Source: Streptococcus ruminicola (GTDB lineage: Bacteria; Bacillota; Bacilli; Lactobacillales; Streptococcaceae). Taken from it: DNA of 64,000 nt. The notes below the pieces were generated by a model that had not been told where the DNA came from, ran no database searches, and saw only the letters and a list, made by a program, of their open reading frames with translations. The stretch's first letter is position 1. Every line of letters starts with the position of its first letter. The stretch is taken from NCBI RefSeq assembly GCF_011387195.1, contig NZ_CP046919.1, positions 372,001 through 436,000 on the forward strand. Reading direction: 5' to 3'. Of the stretch, positions 44,459 through 53,946 are shown one piece after another. The position numbers were made by a program, and so were the translations under genes.

Positions 44459-45222
44459 TATCCTTCACCTCCAAGATATGCTTCAATAACACGTTGATTT
44501 GTTTTAATTTCATCTGGTGTTCCATGAGCGATTAAACGTCCATATTCAAGAACATAAATGCGCTCAGTCACTTCCATAACAAGACTCATATCATGTTCGA
44601 TAAGCATGATTGTAATATCAAATTCTTCTTTAATGCGACGAATCAATTGTGTTAATTCCGCTGTTTCTTGTGGGTTCATCCCTGCTGCGGGTTCATCCAA
44701 GAAAAGAATTTTAGGTTCTGTCGCAAGGGCACGAACAATTTCCAAACGACGTTGTTGTCCATAAGGAAGGTTTTTAGCCAAAGTTTCTGCATCCCCATCA
44801 AGGTCAAAAATAGCAAGAAGTTCCATTGCTTTTTGACGAAGTTTTGCTTCACTATGATAGAACTTAGGCAAACGAAGGAAACTTGCCAAAAGATGTGGAT
44901 TATTTTGATTAGCCATACCAACAAGTACATTTTCCAAAACTGTCATATCCTTAAAGAGACGAATATTTTGAAAAGTACGTGAAAGCCCAAGCGATGCAAT
45001 TTTATAAGGTTTCTTACCATTTAATAATGTACCGTCAAGAGAAACTGACCCTTCACTTGGCTCATAAACACCTGTCAAAAGATTGAAAAGCGTTGTTTTA
45101 CCAGCACCGTTTGGTCCGATAAGCCCAACTAACTCACCTTTATCAAGGTGCATTGTCACATCACCAACAGCTGTCAAACCACCGAAATTTTTAGTTAGAT
45201 TTTTAACATCAAGCAATGCCAT
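44458..45222 (-). CDS. livG: Branched-chain amino acid ABC transporter ATPase LivG
   Basis: A 254-aa ATPase with Walker A GPNGAGKTT, the LivG-type signature LPYGQQRRLEIVRAL and Walker B ILFLDEPAAGMNPQE. Works as a pair with LivF. One-base overlaps with livM and livF show tight coupling. Confidence 0.96.
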   Translation of the reverse strand: MALLDVKNLTKNFGGLTAVGDVTMHLDKGELVGLIGPNGAGKTTLFNLLTGVYEPSEGSVSLDGTLLNGKKPYKIASLGLSRTFQNIRLFKDMTVLENVLVGMANQNNPHLLASFLRLPKFYHSEAKLRQKAMELLAIFDLDGDAETLAKNLPYGQQRRLEIVRALATEPKILFLDEPAAGMNPQETAELTQLIRRIKEEFDITIMLIEHDMSLVMEVTERIYVLEYGRLIAHGTPDEIKTNQRVIEAYLGGEG

Positions 45223-46175
45223 TAGTGATTACCTCCTTTGCCTTTATTAAAGAATCGAGATAAGGTAAATTCTTTTGTCCCTAAAAGTCCACCTGGACGG
45301 AAAATCATGACTAAAATCAAAGCAAGTGAATAGATAATCATACGAAGGTTTGAAACATTTTGCAAGAACATGTTCAAAATTCCTAAAACAATAGCTGCTA
45401 GAATTGTTCCTGTAATTGAACCAAGACCACCTAAAACAGCGATGATTAAGTAATCAATTGACTTCATGATAGTAAAGTCTTTTGGTACAACCGTTCCGAT
45501 GTAGCCAACATAAAGTGAACCAGCGATAGCTGAGATAATTGCCCCCATCACAAAAATCATAACTTTCATTTTAGTGACATTGACACCCATAGCTTCTGCT
45601 GCAATCTCATCTTCACGCACTGCAATGACTTGACGCCCAGTAGATGATCGCAAGAAATTCAAAATCAAAACGGTAACTCCTGCTACAAAGATAAAGATAA
45701 CTGGCCATGATGTGTATGGCAAAATTCCTGTCAAACCAGCCGCACCATTTGTTAAATCACCACCATTAACGATAACGATACGGATGATTTCAGCCATACC
45801 AAGTGTTGCGATGGCAAGGTAGTCACCTTTCAAACGAAGTGTTGGCACACCAAAGACAAGAGCTACAAGAACAGCAATCACTACCCCAACAAGCATTGAG
45901 AAGTAAAAGCCACCATATGTTGGATTTTGCTGCGTGATAATGGCTGTCGCATAAGCACCGATTGCCATGAAACCAGCTTGTCCAAGAGTAAACTGACCTG
46001 AGAAACCAAGCACCAAGTTAGTCCCAAATCCCATCAAAATACTAATACCAATTCCCATTAAGATTTGGATATAGTAAAGGTTTAAAATATTGGTTTTGGT
46101 TAATAATTCAATGATTCCAAAAAGAACCACAATAATCGCAAGCCAAGAAAGGTTAAGTTTTAGATTCTTTTTCAT
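45222..46175 (-). CDS. livM: Branched-chain amino acid ABC transporter permease LivM
   Basis: A 317-aa membrane protein with about nine helices and the permease motif EDEIAAEAMGVNVTKMKVMIFVMGAIISAIAG (EAA-like loop). GFSGQFTLGQAGFMAIGAY is typical LivM. It lies 3 bases after livH. Confidence 0.95.
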   Translation of the reverse strand: MKKNLKLNLSWLAIIVVLFGIIELLTKTNILNLYYIQILMGIGISILMGFGTNLVLGFSGQFTLGQAGFMAIGAYATAIITQQNPTYGGFYFSMLVGVVIAVLVALVFGVPTLRLKGDYLAIATLGMAEIIRIVIVNGGDLTNGAAGLTGILPYTSWPVIFIFVAGVTVLILNFLRSSTGRQVIAVREDEIAAEAMGVNVTKMKVMIFVMGAIISAIAGSLYVGYIGTVVPKDFTIMKSIDYLIIAVLGGLGSITGTILAAIVLGILNMFLQNVSNLRMIIYSLALILVMIFRPGGLLGTKEFTLSRFFNKGKGGNH

Positions 46176-46178
46176 TTT

Positions 46179-47063
46179 CTACACCTTCTCTTTCACATTT
46201 TTACCGAGGATACCAGCAGGTCTTACCAAAAGAATAATGATTAAGACAGCGTAAACAATAGCATCACGGTAGCTTGATAGGTTAACCGAAATTGATAAAG
46301 TCTCTAAAATACCAATCACAAATCCACCAAGAGCAGCACCTGGAATGATTCCAATACCACCAAGAACGGCAGCGACAAAGGCTTTAATACCAGGCGTCAT
46401 CCCCATAAGCGGCTCAATTGAATTATAATAAAGTCCAATCAAAACACCAGCGGCTCCTGCAAGCGCTGAACCAAGGGCAAAGGTAAAACTAATTGTCGAA
46501 TTAACATTAATCCCCATCAATTCAGCTGCATCACTATCGACTGATACCGCACGCATGGCTTTACCCATTTTTGTCTTTTGAACAATCAATTGCAAAGCAA
46601 CCATCAAAACAAGTGAGACAAGCAAAATCAATAATTGAATGTTAGTCACCGTCACAGGACCAAGCTTATAGCTAACAATATCAATAGCTTGCGGGAATGA
46701 ACGTGTATTGGCTCCCACAAAGAAAACCATACCGTATTCAAGCAAGAAAGAAACACCGATAGCTGTAATCAAGGCAGCAATACGAGTTGAGTGACGCAAA
46801 GGACGATAAGCCAAGAATTCAATAACCATTCCGATAAAGGCTGTCACAATCATTGTCACAATCAGCGCAAGCCAAAAATTCATATGAAGTGTGCTAATCG
46901 CATAGTATCCAATAAAAGCACCCAACATGTAAATATCGCCATGTGCAAAGTTAATTAATTTAATAATCCCATAAACCATGGTATAACCCAAGGCAAGCAA
47001 AGCATAAATACTTCCAAGAATAATACCATTAACCAGTTGTTGGGGAAATTGTTCTAAAAACAT
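46179..47063 (-). CDS. livH: Branched-chain amino acid ABC transporter permease LivH
   Basis: A 294-aa membrane protein with about eight helices; ALGYTMVYGIIKLINFAHGDIYMLGAFIGYY is the LivH signature, and VSVDSDAAELMGINVNSTISFTFALGSALAG is the coupling loop. Partner of LivM. The ribosome site is weak; it is probably read from the livJ transcript 57 bases upstream. Confidence 0.95.
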   Translation of the reverse strand: MFLEQFPQQLVNGIILGSIYALLALGYTMVYGIIKLINFAHGDIYMLGAFIGYYAISTLHMNFWLALIVTMIVTAFIGMVIEFLAYRPLRHSTRIAALITAIGVSFLLEYGMVFFVGANTRSFPQAIDIVSYKLGPVTVTNIQLLILLVSLVLMVALQLIVQKTKMGKAMRAVSVDSDAAELMGINVNSTISFTFALGSALAGAAGVLIGLYYNSIEPLMGMTPGIKAFVAAVLGGIGIIPGAALGGFVIGILETLSISVNLSSYRDAIVYAVLIIILLVRPAGILGKNVKEKV

Positions 47064-47120
47064 AAAATACCAAACTTTCTAGTCATGTGATATAAAAACA
47101 AATAACAAATCAAACGAGTT

Positions 47121-48299
47121 TTATTTTTTAATTTCAACGGCGTCTGCTGAAGCCTCAGCTCCATCTTTCATGGCAACCATCAAAGCTGTTTTGATTGGAT
47201 TGTGTTTTTTATCAATGGTCATTGTACCAGTCACACCATCAAAATCTTTTAAGCTAGCAAGGTTATCAGCAATGTCAATTGATGTTTTAGCACCTTCTGC
47301 TGCTTTTGCAATCATGTAAACAGAATCATAAGAAAGCGCCGCAAACATATTTGGTTCTGAACCGTATTTAGCTTTATAAGCTTTAATAAAGTCTGTCGCC
47401 TTAGCTGAAAGTGCTGTTGTGGTTGAATAACCAGATACGTAGTAGACACCGTTTGTGTTTGCTTTACCAGCCAAATCACCAAAGCTATCATCATTGAAAC
47501 CATCAGGTCCAAGAATTGGAACACTGATGCCCATATCACGCGCTTGTTTTGTGATAATACCAGTTTCAGTGTAATAACCAGGCATTACAATGGCATCATA
47601 ATCCAAGTTTTTGATTTTTGTTAAAGCAGATTGGAAATCTTTATCTCCTGAAGCAAACGTAGCTGTTGTGACAATATCGCCTTGATATTTTTTCTTAAAC
47701 TCTTCTGCAATCCCTTTAGCATAATCACTTGAATTGTCATAATAAAGGACAACTTTTTTAGCATTCAAATTACTATAAGCATACTGAGCTAAAACCTGAC
47801 CTTGGAAACTATCTTGGAAAGTTGTACGGAAAACATATTTTTTAACACCATCAACCGTATCAAGCGTTAGGTCATCTTGAGTTCCACTTGGTGTTAACAA
47901 AGGAACTCCTGTTTTTTGGGCATTCAAACTTGCTGCAGCAACCGCACCTGAAGTCGCTGGGCCAATCATGGCATTTACTTGACTCTGGATAGCTAAGTTA
48001 GTTGCAGCTGTTGAAGCTTCTGCATTTTCTGACTTGTTGTCTTTTGTCACAAGCTCAATTTTTTTCCCATCAACTCCGCCAGCTTTATTAATCTCTTGAA
48101 CAGCAAGTTTAACCCCGTTGTTTTCTGCATTACCATAAGCAGCAACTGTACCAGTCAATTCAAGATTAACCCCGACTTTAATCGTATCACCAATTGTTGT
48201 ACCAGTAGCATTTGCAGTCACATCTGGAGACTTACTGCAAGCCGCTAAAGCGATTGAGGCTAAAAAAGTTAGCGCTGTTAGCGCAATCTTTTTATGCAT
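47121..48299 (-). CDS. livJ: Branched-chain amino acid-binding lipoprotein LivJ
   Basis: A 392-aa solute-binding lipoprotein. Signal peptide with lipobox LAAC (Cys at about residue 21), then a periplasmic-binding-protein type I fold: IKVGVNLELTGTVAAYGNAENNGVKLAVQEINKAGGVDGKKIELV and MIGPATSGAV. First gene of livJHMGF; AAGGAGATAA before the ATG. A long leader with a near-perfect CodY box predicts repression by CodY when branched-chain amino acids are plentiful. Confidence 0.95.
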   Translation of the reverse strand: MHKKIALTALTFLASIALAACSKSPDVTANATGTTIGDTIKVGVNLELTGTVAAYGNAENNGVKLAVQEINKAGGVDGKKIELVTKDNKSENAEASTAATNLAIQSQVNAMIGPATSGAVAAASLNAQKTGVPLLTPSGTQDDLTLDTVDGVKKYVFRTTFQDSFQGQVLAQYAYSNLNAKKVVLYYDNSSDYAKGIAEEFKKKYQGDIVTTATFASGDKDFQSALTKIKNLDYDAIVMPGYYTETGIITKQARDMGISVPILGPDGFNDDSFGDLAGKANTNGVYYVSGYSTTTALSAKATDFIKAYKAKYGSEPNMFAALSYDSVYMIAKAAEGAKTSIDIADNLASLKDFDGVTGTMTIDKKHNPIKTALMVAMKDGAEASADAVEIKK

Positions 48300-48349
48300 A
48301 AGACGTTATCTCCTTATTTTCTAATAAAAAGTTTATTCAAAGAATATTG

Positions 48350-48364
48350 ATTTTTCTGAAAATT
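48350..48364 (-). promoter_or_regulatory. CodY box in the livJ leader
   Basis: ATTTTTCTGAAAATT matches 14 of 15 bases of the CodY consensus AATTTTCWGAAAATT. It lies about 35-50 bases downstream of the start predicted from the -10 at 48405-48413, a roadblock position. Confidence 0.75.
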
Positions 48365-48404
48365 TAAACTATTCTTCGACCACTTCTAAGTTATTCAAGA
48401 TAGT

Positions 48405-48413
48405 ATTATATCA
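48405..48413 (-). promoter_or_regulatory. Extended -10 of the liv operon
   Basis: Minus strand TGATATAAT overlapping the ylbG stop codon. It would give a leader of about 100 nt. No strong -35. Confidence 0.55.
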
Positions 48414-48662
48414 GAAATGAGCCAAGTTGCCCACAAAATCTTGATCAATATTATCAATTTCTGATAAAGAAACGGCTTTCACAAATTTTAAGGCTGAAAT
48501 TTCTTCAACAATATCCGCTGCTTCTTCTTTATTAACATATAAAACTTGATAATGTAATTTTCGTGAATGGTAAAGAACATCGCCGTATTTGTTTAATTTT
48601 CTAGCATCACGGTTATAGTACAAATAAACGATAATTCCCTGACGTTCCTGCTTTTCAAACAT
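48411..48662 (-). CDS. ylbG: YlbG family (UPF0298, DUF2129) protein
   Basis: An 83-aa protein starting [43 protein letters not shown], the DUF2129 signature; function unknown. The ATG at 48662 has GGGAGGAAAG upstream and overlaps the ylbF end by 8 bases, so it is translated with ylbF. A longer frame upstream exists but lies over ylbF. Confidence 0.9.
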   Translation of the reverse strand: MFEKQERQGIIVYLYYNRDARKLNKYGDVLYHSRKLHYQVLYVNKEEAADIVEEISALKFVKAVSLSEIDNIDQDFVGNLAHF

Positions 48663-49095
48663 CTCTCTTTCCTCCCTTACTACAATTCTGATGGTGTGAT
48701 TTATGTGGTGCCAAAGGCAAGCCTGTATCGACAAAAATCGTTGGTGAAATCACTGATGAAATTTCTTGAGTCAACTCTGCTAGAATCGTTTGAACAGCAA
48801 CTTCATTTTGTCTTAATAAGCTAACCGTACGATTCAAATCAAGTTCTCTTTTTTTCTGCAATAGCTGACGACGTATCTCTTTTACTTCTGGACGAAAGGC
48901 TGCGTAATCTTTCACTTCCTCATAAGACTGCTTTAAGTCCTGAAATTCCGAAATACTTTCTTGTAAAGCCGTATCAGCTAAAAAAATCTTTTTAATCTCT
49001 AGATATGCCTGAACAGCGTCTAAAGCTAAAAAGGCTTTCGCAACCTCATCGATTGCCTCATCAATTTCAAATAAGTGTTCATCAATTGCCAACAT
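48655..49095 (-). CDS. ylbF: YlbF/YmcA family protein (RicF-like)
   Basis: A 146-aa helical protein starting [23 protein letters not shown], with [24 protein letters not shown] and [32 protein letters not shown], the Com_YlbF pattern. In Bacillus it is part of the RicAFT Y-complex. Only one of the two helical partners is in this window; ricT is at 40542. The start ATG has no Shine-Dalgarno and lies six bases from a TATAAT, so the mRNA is probably leaderless. Confidence 0.88.
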   Translation of the reverse strand: MLAIDEHLFEIDEAIDEVAKAFLALDAVQAYLEIKKIFLADTALQESISEFQDLKQSYEEVKDYAAFRPEVKEIRRQLLQKKRELDLNRTVSLLRQNEVAVQTILAELTQEISSVISPTIFVDTGLPLAPHKSHHQNCSKGGKRDV

Positions 49096-49110
49096 AAATC
49101 GATTATACCA
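49096..49110 (-). promoter_or_regulatory. Extended -10 predicting a leaderless ylbF mRNA
   Basis: Minus strand TGGTATAAT, then CGATTT and the ATG. The predicted first base is the A of the start codon. Confidence 0.6.
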
Positions 49111-49153
49111 CAATTAGCCGCAAATGTATCCCCGACCTGCTTACAGCAAAAAA

Positions 49154-49318
49154 GGGAGTGAGACAGGAATCGGTAGTTTCGCAGAAACTTGATTTCGTCG
49201 TCTCACCCCCGCAAGGTTGAGTAGGGTTGTAAAAGCTGATTTATCAGCGTATTAGAACCCACTCAACTACTGCGTCTTGTATATAAAGAAAGAAGCTGAA
49301 CACTTTTGTCTCAGCCTC
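49154..49318 (-). repeat. Long structured intergenic repeat, copy 2
   Basis: The reverse complement of this 165-bp element matches 3872-4049: GGCTGAGACAAAAGTG first dyad, GTTGAGTGGG/CCCTACTCAAC around GCTGATAAATCAGC, and a final GTGAGACGAC/GTCTCAC hairpin. It lies between clpP and ylbF in the same orientation as transcription, unlike copy 1. Its first hairpin probably terminates clpP. Confidence 0.85.
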
Positions 49319-49336
49319 TACTTATTTATTAACAAA

Positions 49337-49927
49337 TTAGTTCAATTCGTTGTTAACCATGATTTCATCGATGAAGCCATATTCAAGAGTTTCTTGAGCG
49401 CTCATCCAGTTATCACGTTCAGCATCAGCGTGAACTTTTTCCAAACTTTGACCTGAATTGTCAGCCAAAATTTGTTCCAAGTTTTGACGTGTTTTCAAAA
49501 GGTGTTCAGCAGCAATAGCCATATCGCTTTGTTGAGTACCGCCACCAGTACCACCCATTGGTTGGTGAATCATATATTCAGCGTTTGGCAACATGAATCG
49601 TTTACCTTTTGTACCTGATGAAGCAATGATTGTTCCCATTGATGCTGCCATACCCATAACGATAGTTTGAACATCTGATTTAATGAAGTTCATTGTATCT
49701 ACAATAGCAAGACCAGCTGAAACTGATCCACCAGGTGTATTAACATAAAGGTAAATATCTTTTGTATTATCTTGTGCATCAAGGAACAATAGTTGAGCAA
49801 TAATAGAATTTGCCATATTGTCTTCAACTGGTCCAGTCAGCATAATGATACGATCTTTCAAAAGACGTGAGTAAATATCATATGAGCGTTCACCGCGGCT
49901 TGTTTGTTCAATAACTACAGGAATCAT
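49337..49927 (-). CDS. clpP: ATP-dependent Clp protease proteolytic subunit
   Basis: A 196-aa serine protease that forms the ClpP tetradecamer. Start [28 protein letters not shown], catalytic Ser in MGMAASMG (about 95), His in [13 protein letters not shown] (about 120) and Asp in [10 protein letters not shown] (in AERDNWM). GGAGAAA precedes the ATG. Its promoter is covered by three CtsR heptads, so it is heat- and stress-induced. It is followed by repeat copy 2. Confidence 0.98.
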   Translation of the reverse strand: MIPVVIEQTSRGERSYDIYSRLLKDRIIMLTGPVEDNMANSIIAQLLFLDAQDNTKDIYLYVNTPGGSVSAGLAIVDTMNFIKSDVQTIVMGMAASMGTIIASSGTKGKRFMLPNAEYMIHQPMGGTGGGTQQSDMAIAAEHLLKTRQNLEQILADNSGQSLEKVHADAERDNWMSAQETLEYGFIDEIMVNNELN

Positions 49928-50016
49928 ATCGTTTCTCCTTTACTAGGCTAGAAAATCTTAGACTTAACAATCATCTCTATTTTTCTTGCCCTTGTTTTAA
50001 ATATTAACCTGAGACT

Positions 50017-50046
50017 ATTATAGTCAAATGGTCAAAAAAGGTCAAA
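50017..50046 (-). promoter_or_regulatory. clpP promoter with CtsR operator
   Basis: Minus strand TTGACC (50040-50045), 17-bp spacer, TATAAT (50017-50022). On the plus strand the heptads AGTCAAA (50022-50028), GGTCAAA (50030-50036) and GGTCAAA (50040-50046) follow; the last two are 3 bases apart, the CtsR arrangement. Confidence 0.85.
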
Positions 50047-50055
50047 TGAAAAATT

Positions 50056-50949
50056 TTAATATTCGACTTTTTCCTGAAGTAAAACAATAGAACGGCTTTT
50101 TTTCGGTTGATAAATGGTCAAAAGGACACCGACAAAAATCAAAACCGTTCCCAAAAAAGCTAAACCACTCAGCCATTCTCCAAAGAAAATAAAAGCAAAA
50201 ATAGCAGTGAAAATAGGTTCCAGTGTAAACATGATACTAGTAAACTCAGCGCTGACATACGATTGAACGATTGTCTGCATCACCCAACCATACGCTGAAC
50301 AAATAAGAGCCAAGCCTAATACTGAAAACCAAACAATATTTGAATGTGGCAAAACAGGTGCTTCAAAAGCAAATGTTCCTATTAAAGCATACAAACTAGA
50401 AAAACCTAATTGCCAAATTCCTAGGCTCATCGGATCTACCTTCTCGACAAAGTGTTTAGAAAGAATAATGTAAACAGCATATAAAGTCGCAGATACCAAG
50501 CACATCACAGCACCAAGATTGAATTGTGACAAGTCAGCACCTGTTAAAAGATAAAGCCCTGATAAAACAATCAAAATCGCTATTATCGTTTTTGCATCAG
50601 GCATTTTTCGTGTCACAATAGCTCGTAAAGTGGGGACAATGACTACTGTTGTCGAAGCTAAAAATCCAGCAGTTGATGCTGAGGTAGCAACAACTCCAAT
50701 AATCAAAAAATAAAAAACAGCAAATAATAATATTCCTGCAAAAGCACTATAAGTCATCAATTTCCAAGAAAATGTTTCTTTCAAATGGCGATAAAAAATT
50801 AATACTAAAGCCAAAAAAGCTAACCCACAACGCAGAGCTACTAATTCAATGGCTGGAATTTCAGAAGCCCCAAGCGCCATAAATAGATAAGACATCCCCC
50901 ACGCAAGAGGAACACTCACTGAAAAAAGTTTAGCATGTTTTTGAACCAT
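50056..50949 (-). CDS. EamA/DMT family transporter
   Basis: A 297-aa membrane protein with ten predicted helices in two EamA repeats (first about 5-140, second about 150-285, the second carrying LGAVMCLVSATLYAVYIILSKHF). Probably exports metabolites or amino acids. The ATG at 50949 has AGAGGTG upstream. It is divergent from a LysR-type gene across 113 bases, the common pairing in which the regulator controls the transporter. Confidence 0.9.
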   Translation of the reverse strand: MVQKHAKLFSVSVPLAWGMSYLFMALGASEIPAIELVALRCGLAFLALVLIFYRHLKETFSWKLMTYSAFAGILLFAVFYFLIIGVVATSASTAGFLASTTVVIVPTLRAIVTRKMPDAKTIIAILIVLSGLYLLTGADLSQFNLGAVMCLVSATLYAVYIILSKHFVEKVDPMSLGIWQLGFSSLYALIGTFAFEAPVLPHSNIVWFSVLGLALICSAYGWVMQTIVQSYVSAEFTSIMFTLEPIFTAIFAFIFFGEWLSGLAFLGTVLIFVGVLLTIYQPKKSRSIVLLQEKVEY

Positions 50950-51062
50950 GAATTTCACCTCTCACTTCCTAATATCTTGTTTTATTATAAGGTGATATTG
51001 GATATAAGTAAAATTAAAGTATATAATAGAAACATAAGTTTTACTTATCGAAAGGTATCAAT

Positions 51063-51932
51063 ATGATTTCAAAATACGCTATTTTCTGCTCAGTTATTGA
51101 ATTAGGGTCATTTACCAAAACCGCAGAGCAACTAAACTACTCACAAAGTGCTGTCAGCCAGACCATCAAAAATCTTGAAAAAGAAATTGGGACTTGCTTA
51201 TTAACACGTGGTCATGAGGGGGTCAAATTAACCAAAGACGGCCAAGCTCTCTATCCCTACTTCCAGCAAATTGTTCAGGGGGAAAAGCAGCTAACCAAAA
51301 AAATCGAGGAATTACAAGGGCTCAATAAAGCTGAAATCCGTATTGGCATCTTCACCTCTGCTAGTCGAAATTTTATTTTACCCTTTATCAAAGACTTCAA
51401 AGCCAAACACCCTGCAGTCAATTTCGTTCTTAAGCAAGGGGATTATACCAGCATTCACCAGTGGCTAGATACTGGACAAGTTGATTTAGGATTCACGCAT
51501 ATTGATTATGTTGGACAACTTCAGTCGCATATCCTTTACCAGGATTGCCTTTACGCCGTTTTACCTAGTAAGCACCCATTGGCAAAACAAAATGAAGTTT
51601 CTCTTGCTGACTTAGCTAAAACTGAACTAATTCTTCTTGATGAAGGGGAAAACAGTTTGACACGCGCTGCCTTTGAAAAAGCCAAAATAACCCCAACATT
51701 CGCTTACGAAATTTATGACGACTACACTATTTTGGAGATGATTCGACAAGATTTAGGAGTTAGTCTTCTTTATGAAAATTTCCTTGACGGTTTAACACTT
51801 CAAGATTTAACCATTCGTCATATTACCGAAAAACCATTTAGAACTATCGTACTAGCATGGAAGAACCGACAAACTCTTCCTTTGGCAGCTCAGGAATTCG
51901 CTAAAACCATTTCAAGTAAAATGAACGATTAA
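51063..51932 (+). CDS. LysR family transcriptional regulator
   Basis: A 289-aa regulator with a winged helix at about residues 1-60 (FCSVIELGSFTKTAEQLNYSQSAVSQTIKNLEKEIG) and an effector-binding domain from about 90 to 280. GAAAGG precedes the ATG. It is divergent from the EamA transporter, so that is its likely target; the effector is unknown. Confidence 0.92.
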   Translation: MISKYAIFCSVIELGSFTKTAEQLNYSQSAVSQTIKNLEKEIGTCLLTRGHEGVKLTKDGQALYPYFQQIVQGEKQLTKKIEELQGLNKAEIRIGIFTSASRNFILPFIKDFKAKHPAVNFVLKQGDYTSIHQWLDTGQVDLGFTHIDYVGQLQSHILYQDCLYAVLPSKHPLAKQNEVSLADLAKTELILLDEGENSLTRAAFEKAKITPTFAYEIYDDYTILEMIRQDLGVSLLYENFLDGLTLQDLTIRHITEKPFRTIVLAWKNRQTLPLAAQEFAKTISSKMND

Positions 51933-51945
51933 CTTATTAAAAAAG

Positions 51946-51983
51946 AAAAGGCTTGTGTTCCTTAAATAGAACGCAAACCTTTT
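51946..51983. terminator. Bidirectional terminator, LysR gene / upp
   Basis: AAAAGG..TTGTGTTC pairs with GAAC..CAAACCTTTT around an 8-nt loop; both strands carry T-rich tails. Confidence 0.75.
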
Positions 51984-52002
51984 TTATTAAGCCTTCAACT
52001 TA

Positions 52003-52632
52003 TTATTTTGTACCAAACAAACGGTCACCAGCGTCACCAAGACCTGGTACGATGTAACCATTTTCGTTAAGATTTTCATCAAGAGCAGCTGTGTAGATAT
52101 CGATATCTGGGTGAGCTTCTTGAAGAGCTTTAACACCTTCTGGAGCAGCTACTAGACAGATAAATTTGATGTTTGCAGCACCACGTTTTTTAAGTGAGTC
52201 AACAGCCAAAATTGCAGAACCACCAGTTGCAAGCATTGGGTCTACAACAAAGATTTGACGTTGATCGATATCTTCTGGTAATTTCACAAGATACTCAACT
52301 GGTTGCAAAGTTTCTTCGTCACGGTACATACCAATGTGACCAACTTTAGCCGCTGGAATAAGGCTCAAGAAACCATCAACCATACCGATACCAGCACGTA
52401 GGATAGGAACAATTGCTAATTTTTTACCAGTCAATTGTTTTTGAGTTGTTTTTGTGATAGGTGTTTCAATTTCAACATCTTCCAAAGGAAGGTCGCGAGA
52501 AACTTCATAACCCATAAGCATCGCGATTTCGTTAACCAATTCGCGGAAATCTTTAGTTGAAGTTGTTGTACGACGTAAAATTGACAATTTGTGTTGGATT
52601 AGCGGATGTGAGATAACTTGGAATTTTCCCAT
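52003..52632 (-). CDS. upp: Uracil phosphoribosyltransferase
   Basis: A 209-aa pyrimidine salvage enzyme (uracil + PRPP to UMP). It starts [20 protein letters not shown] and has the PRPP loop [16 protein letters not shown] near residue 132. AAGGAGT precedes the ATG. A single gene between terminators. No PyrR-type attenuator is seen upstream. Confidence 0.98.
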   Translation of the reverse strand: MGKFQVISHPLIQHKLSILRRTTTSTKDFRELVNEIAMLMGYEVSRDLPLEDVEIETPITKTTQKQLTGKKLAIVPILRAGIGMVDGFLSLIPAAKVGHIGMYRDEETLQPVEYLVKLPEDIDQRQIFVVDPMLATGGSAILAVDSLKKRGAANIKFICLVAAPEGVKALQEAHPDIDIYTAALDENLNENGYIVPGLGDAGDRLFGTK

Positions 52633-52753
52633 GATTGTACTCCTTTATACTGAATTTAGTTTAACCTTACCAATTATAGCAGAAAATAAGGAAATTTGCT
52701 AAAATTTTATGACGAATGTCACATTTTTTAGCAAAAATCGCCAAAAGCATCAC

Positions 52754-52780
52754 AAAAAAGCAGGCGTCAGCCTGCTTTTT
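52754..52780 (-). terminator. Intrinsic terminator of the cystathionine/MalY genes
   Basis: AAAAAGCAGGC/GCCTGCTTTTT with a 4-nt loop, directly after the stop at 52782. Confidence 0.9.
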
Positions 52781-52781
52781 C

Positions 52782-53945
52782 TTATTTTCCAAAGGCCTTA
52801 GCAATGCGCTCGCTAGCTTCCTTAATGGTTTCAAAAGGCGTTGCTACATTTAAGCGTGCAAAAGTCTTGCCTTCTTTACCAAAATGCGCCCCATCATTTA
52901 AGACCACTTTGGCTTCTTTTTGCAATTTTTCCCCAAGTTCAGGTTGCTCAATATCATAAGCGGAGAAATCTAACCAGACCAGGTATGTTCCTTCTGGCTT
53001 CATAACCTTGATTTTAGTGTGTTCTTCTAGGTAATCTGTCAGATAGTCCACATTTTTTTCAATCACTTTTTTCAGTTCTTCTAACCAAGGTTTGCCATAG
53101 CTAAAAGCAGTTTCTGTGGTAATCATACCAATGGTTGGAACTTCATGTTGGTTATTAGCCAACTGCACACGTTGAAATTTTCGACGAAGGTCTGGATTTT
53201 GGATAATGGCAAAGCTGTTTTTGGTACCAGCAATATTAAAAGTTTTTGTAGCTGAGGCCAAAATAATCGCAAAATCTTTAAAGGCGTCATCAACAGTATT
53301 GAAGGAATGATGCTTGTGGCCAAACAGTGCCAAATCTTGATGAATCTCATCAGAAATTAAAATCACACCATGCTTACGACAAATCTCACCAATCTTTTGC
53401 AATTCATCACTTGACCAGACTCGTCCACCAGGATTATGTGGACTACAAAAAACATAAAGTTTAACTTGATTGTCTACGATGTCTTTTTCCAGTTGATCAA
53501 AATCAATCTCAAAATGCCCATTTTTAATCTGCAAAGAATTTTCAACCAACTTACGGTCATTAAGACGGATAGTTCTAGCAAAAGGATAATAGACAGGTGA
53601 GTTAATCAATACTGCATCACCTTTTTCAGTAAATGCCTGAATGGCTACCGAAATGGCAGGTACTACACCATCAATAAAAGAAATCTCTTCCTTTTTAATC
53701 CCATAGCCGTGCTCTTCTTTTTCCCAATCAATGACAGCTTGGTAAAGAGAATCTTTAAAATAATTATAGCCAAAAATGTGTTCTTGACCGTAATCGATAA
53801 TAGCTTGTTTGATTTCTGGAACTGGCAAAAAATCCATATCTGCCACCCATAATTGAAGCAAATCGAGATTGTTTTCTGAGCTCTGCCATTTGTAAGTAAA
53901 TTGTTTCAAACGATTTGGTCTAGTTGTAAAATCATATTTTCCCAT
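52782..53945 (-). CDS. MalY/PatB family PLP-dependent beta-C-S lyase
   Basis: A 387-aa class I aminotransferase-fold enzyme. Opening YDFTTRPNRLKQFTYKW is the MalY/PatB form, and the PLP lysine is in SATKTFNIAG near residue 232. Such enzymes split cystathionine or cysteine conjugates to homocysteine or thiols and ammonia, so it probably completes transsulfuration with the gene just upstream. GGAGGGATAGT precedes the ATG at 53945, one base after that gene's stop. Confidence 0.9.
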   Translation of the reverse strand: MGKYDFTTRPNRLKQFTYKWQSSENNLDLLQLWVADMDFLPVPEIKQAIIDYGQEHIFGYNYFKDSLYQAVIDWEKEEHGYGIKKEEISFIDGVVPAISVAIQAFTEKGDAVLINSPVYYPFARTIRLNDRKLVENSLQIKNGHFEIDFDQLEKDIVDNQVKLYVFCSPHNPGGRVWSSDELQKIGEICRKHGVILISDEIHQDLALFGHKHHSFNTVDDAFKDFAIILASATKTFNIAGTKNSFAIIQNPDLRRKFQRVQLANNQHEVPTIGMITTETAFSYGKPWLEELKKVIEKNVDYLTDYLEEHTKIKVMKPEGTYLVWLDFSAYDIEQPELGEKLQKEAKVVLNDGAHFGKEGKTFARLNVATPFETIKEASERIAKAFGK

Positions 53946-53946
53946 A

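Noticed and set aside
51984-52781. PyrR-type attenuator for upp
   Set aside because: No PyrR-binding hairpin or leader terminator is seen between the promoter region and the ATG.
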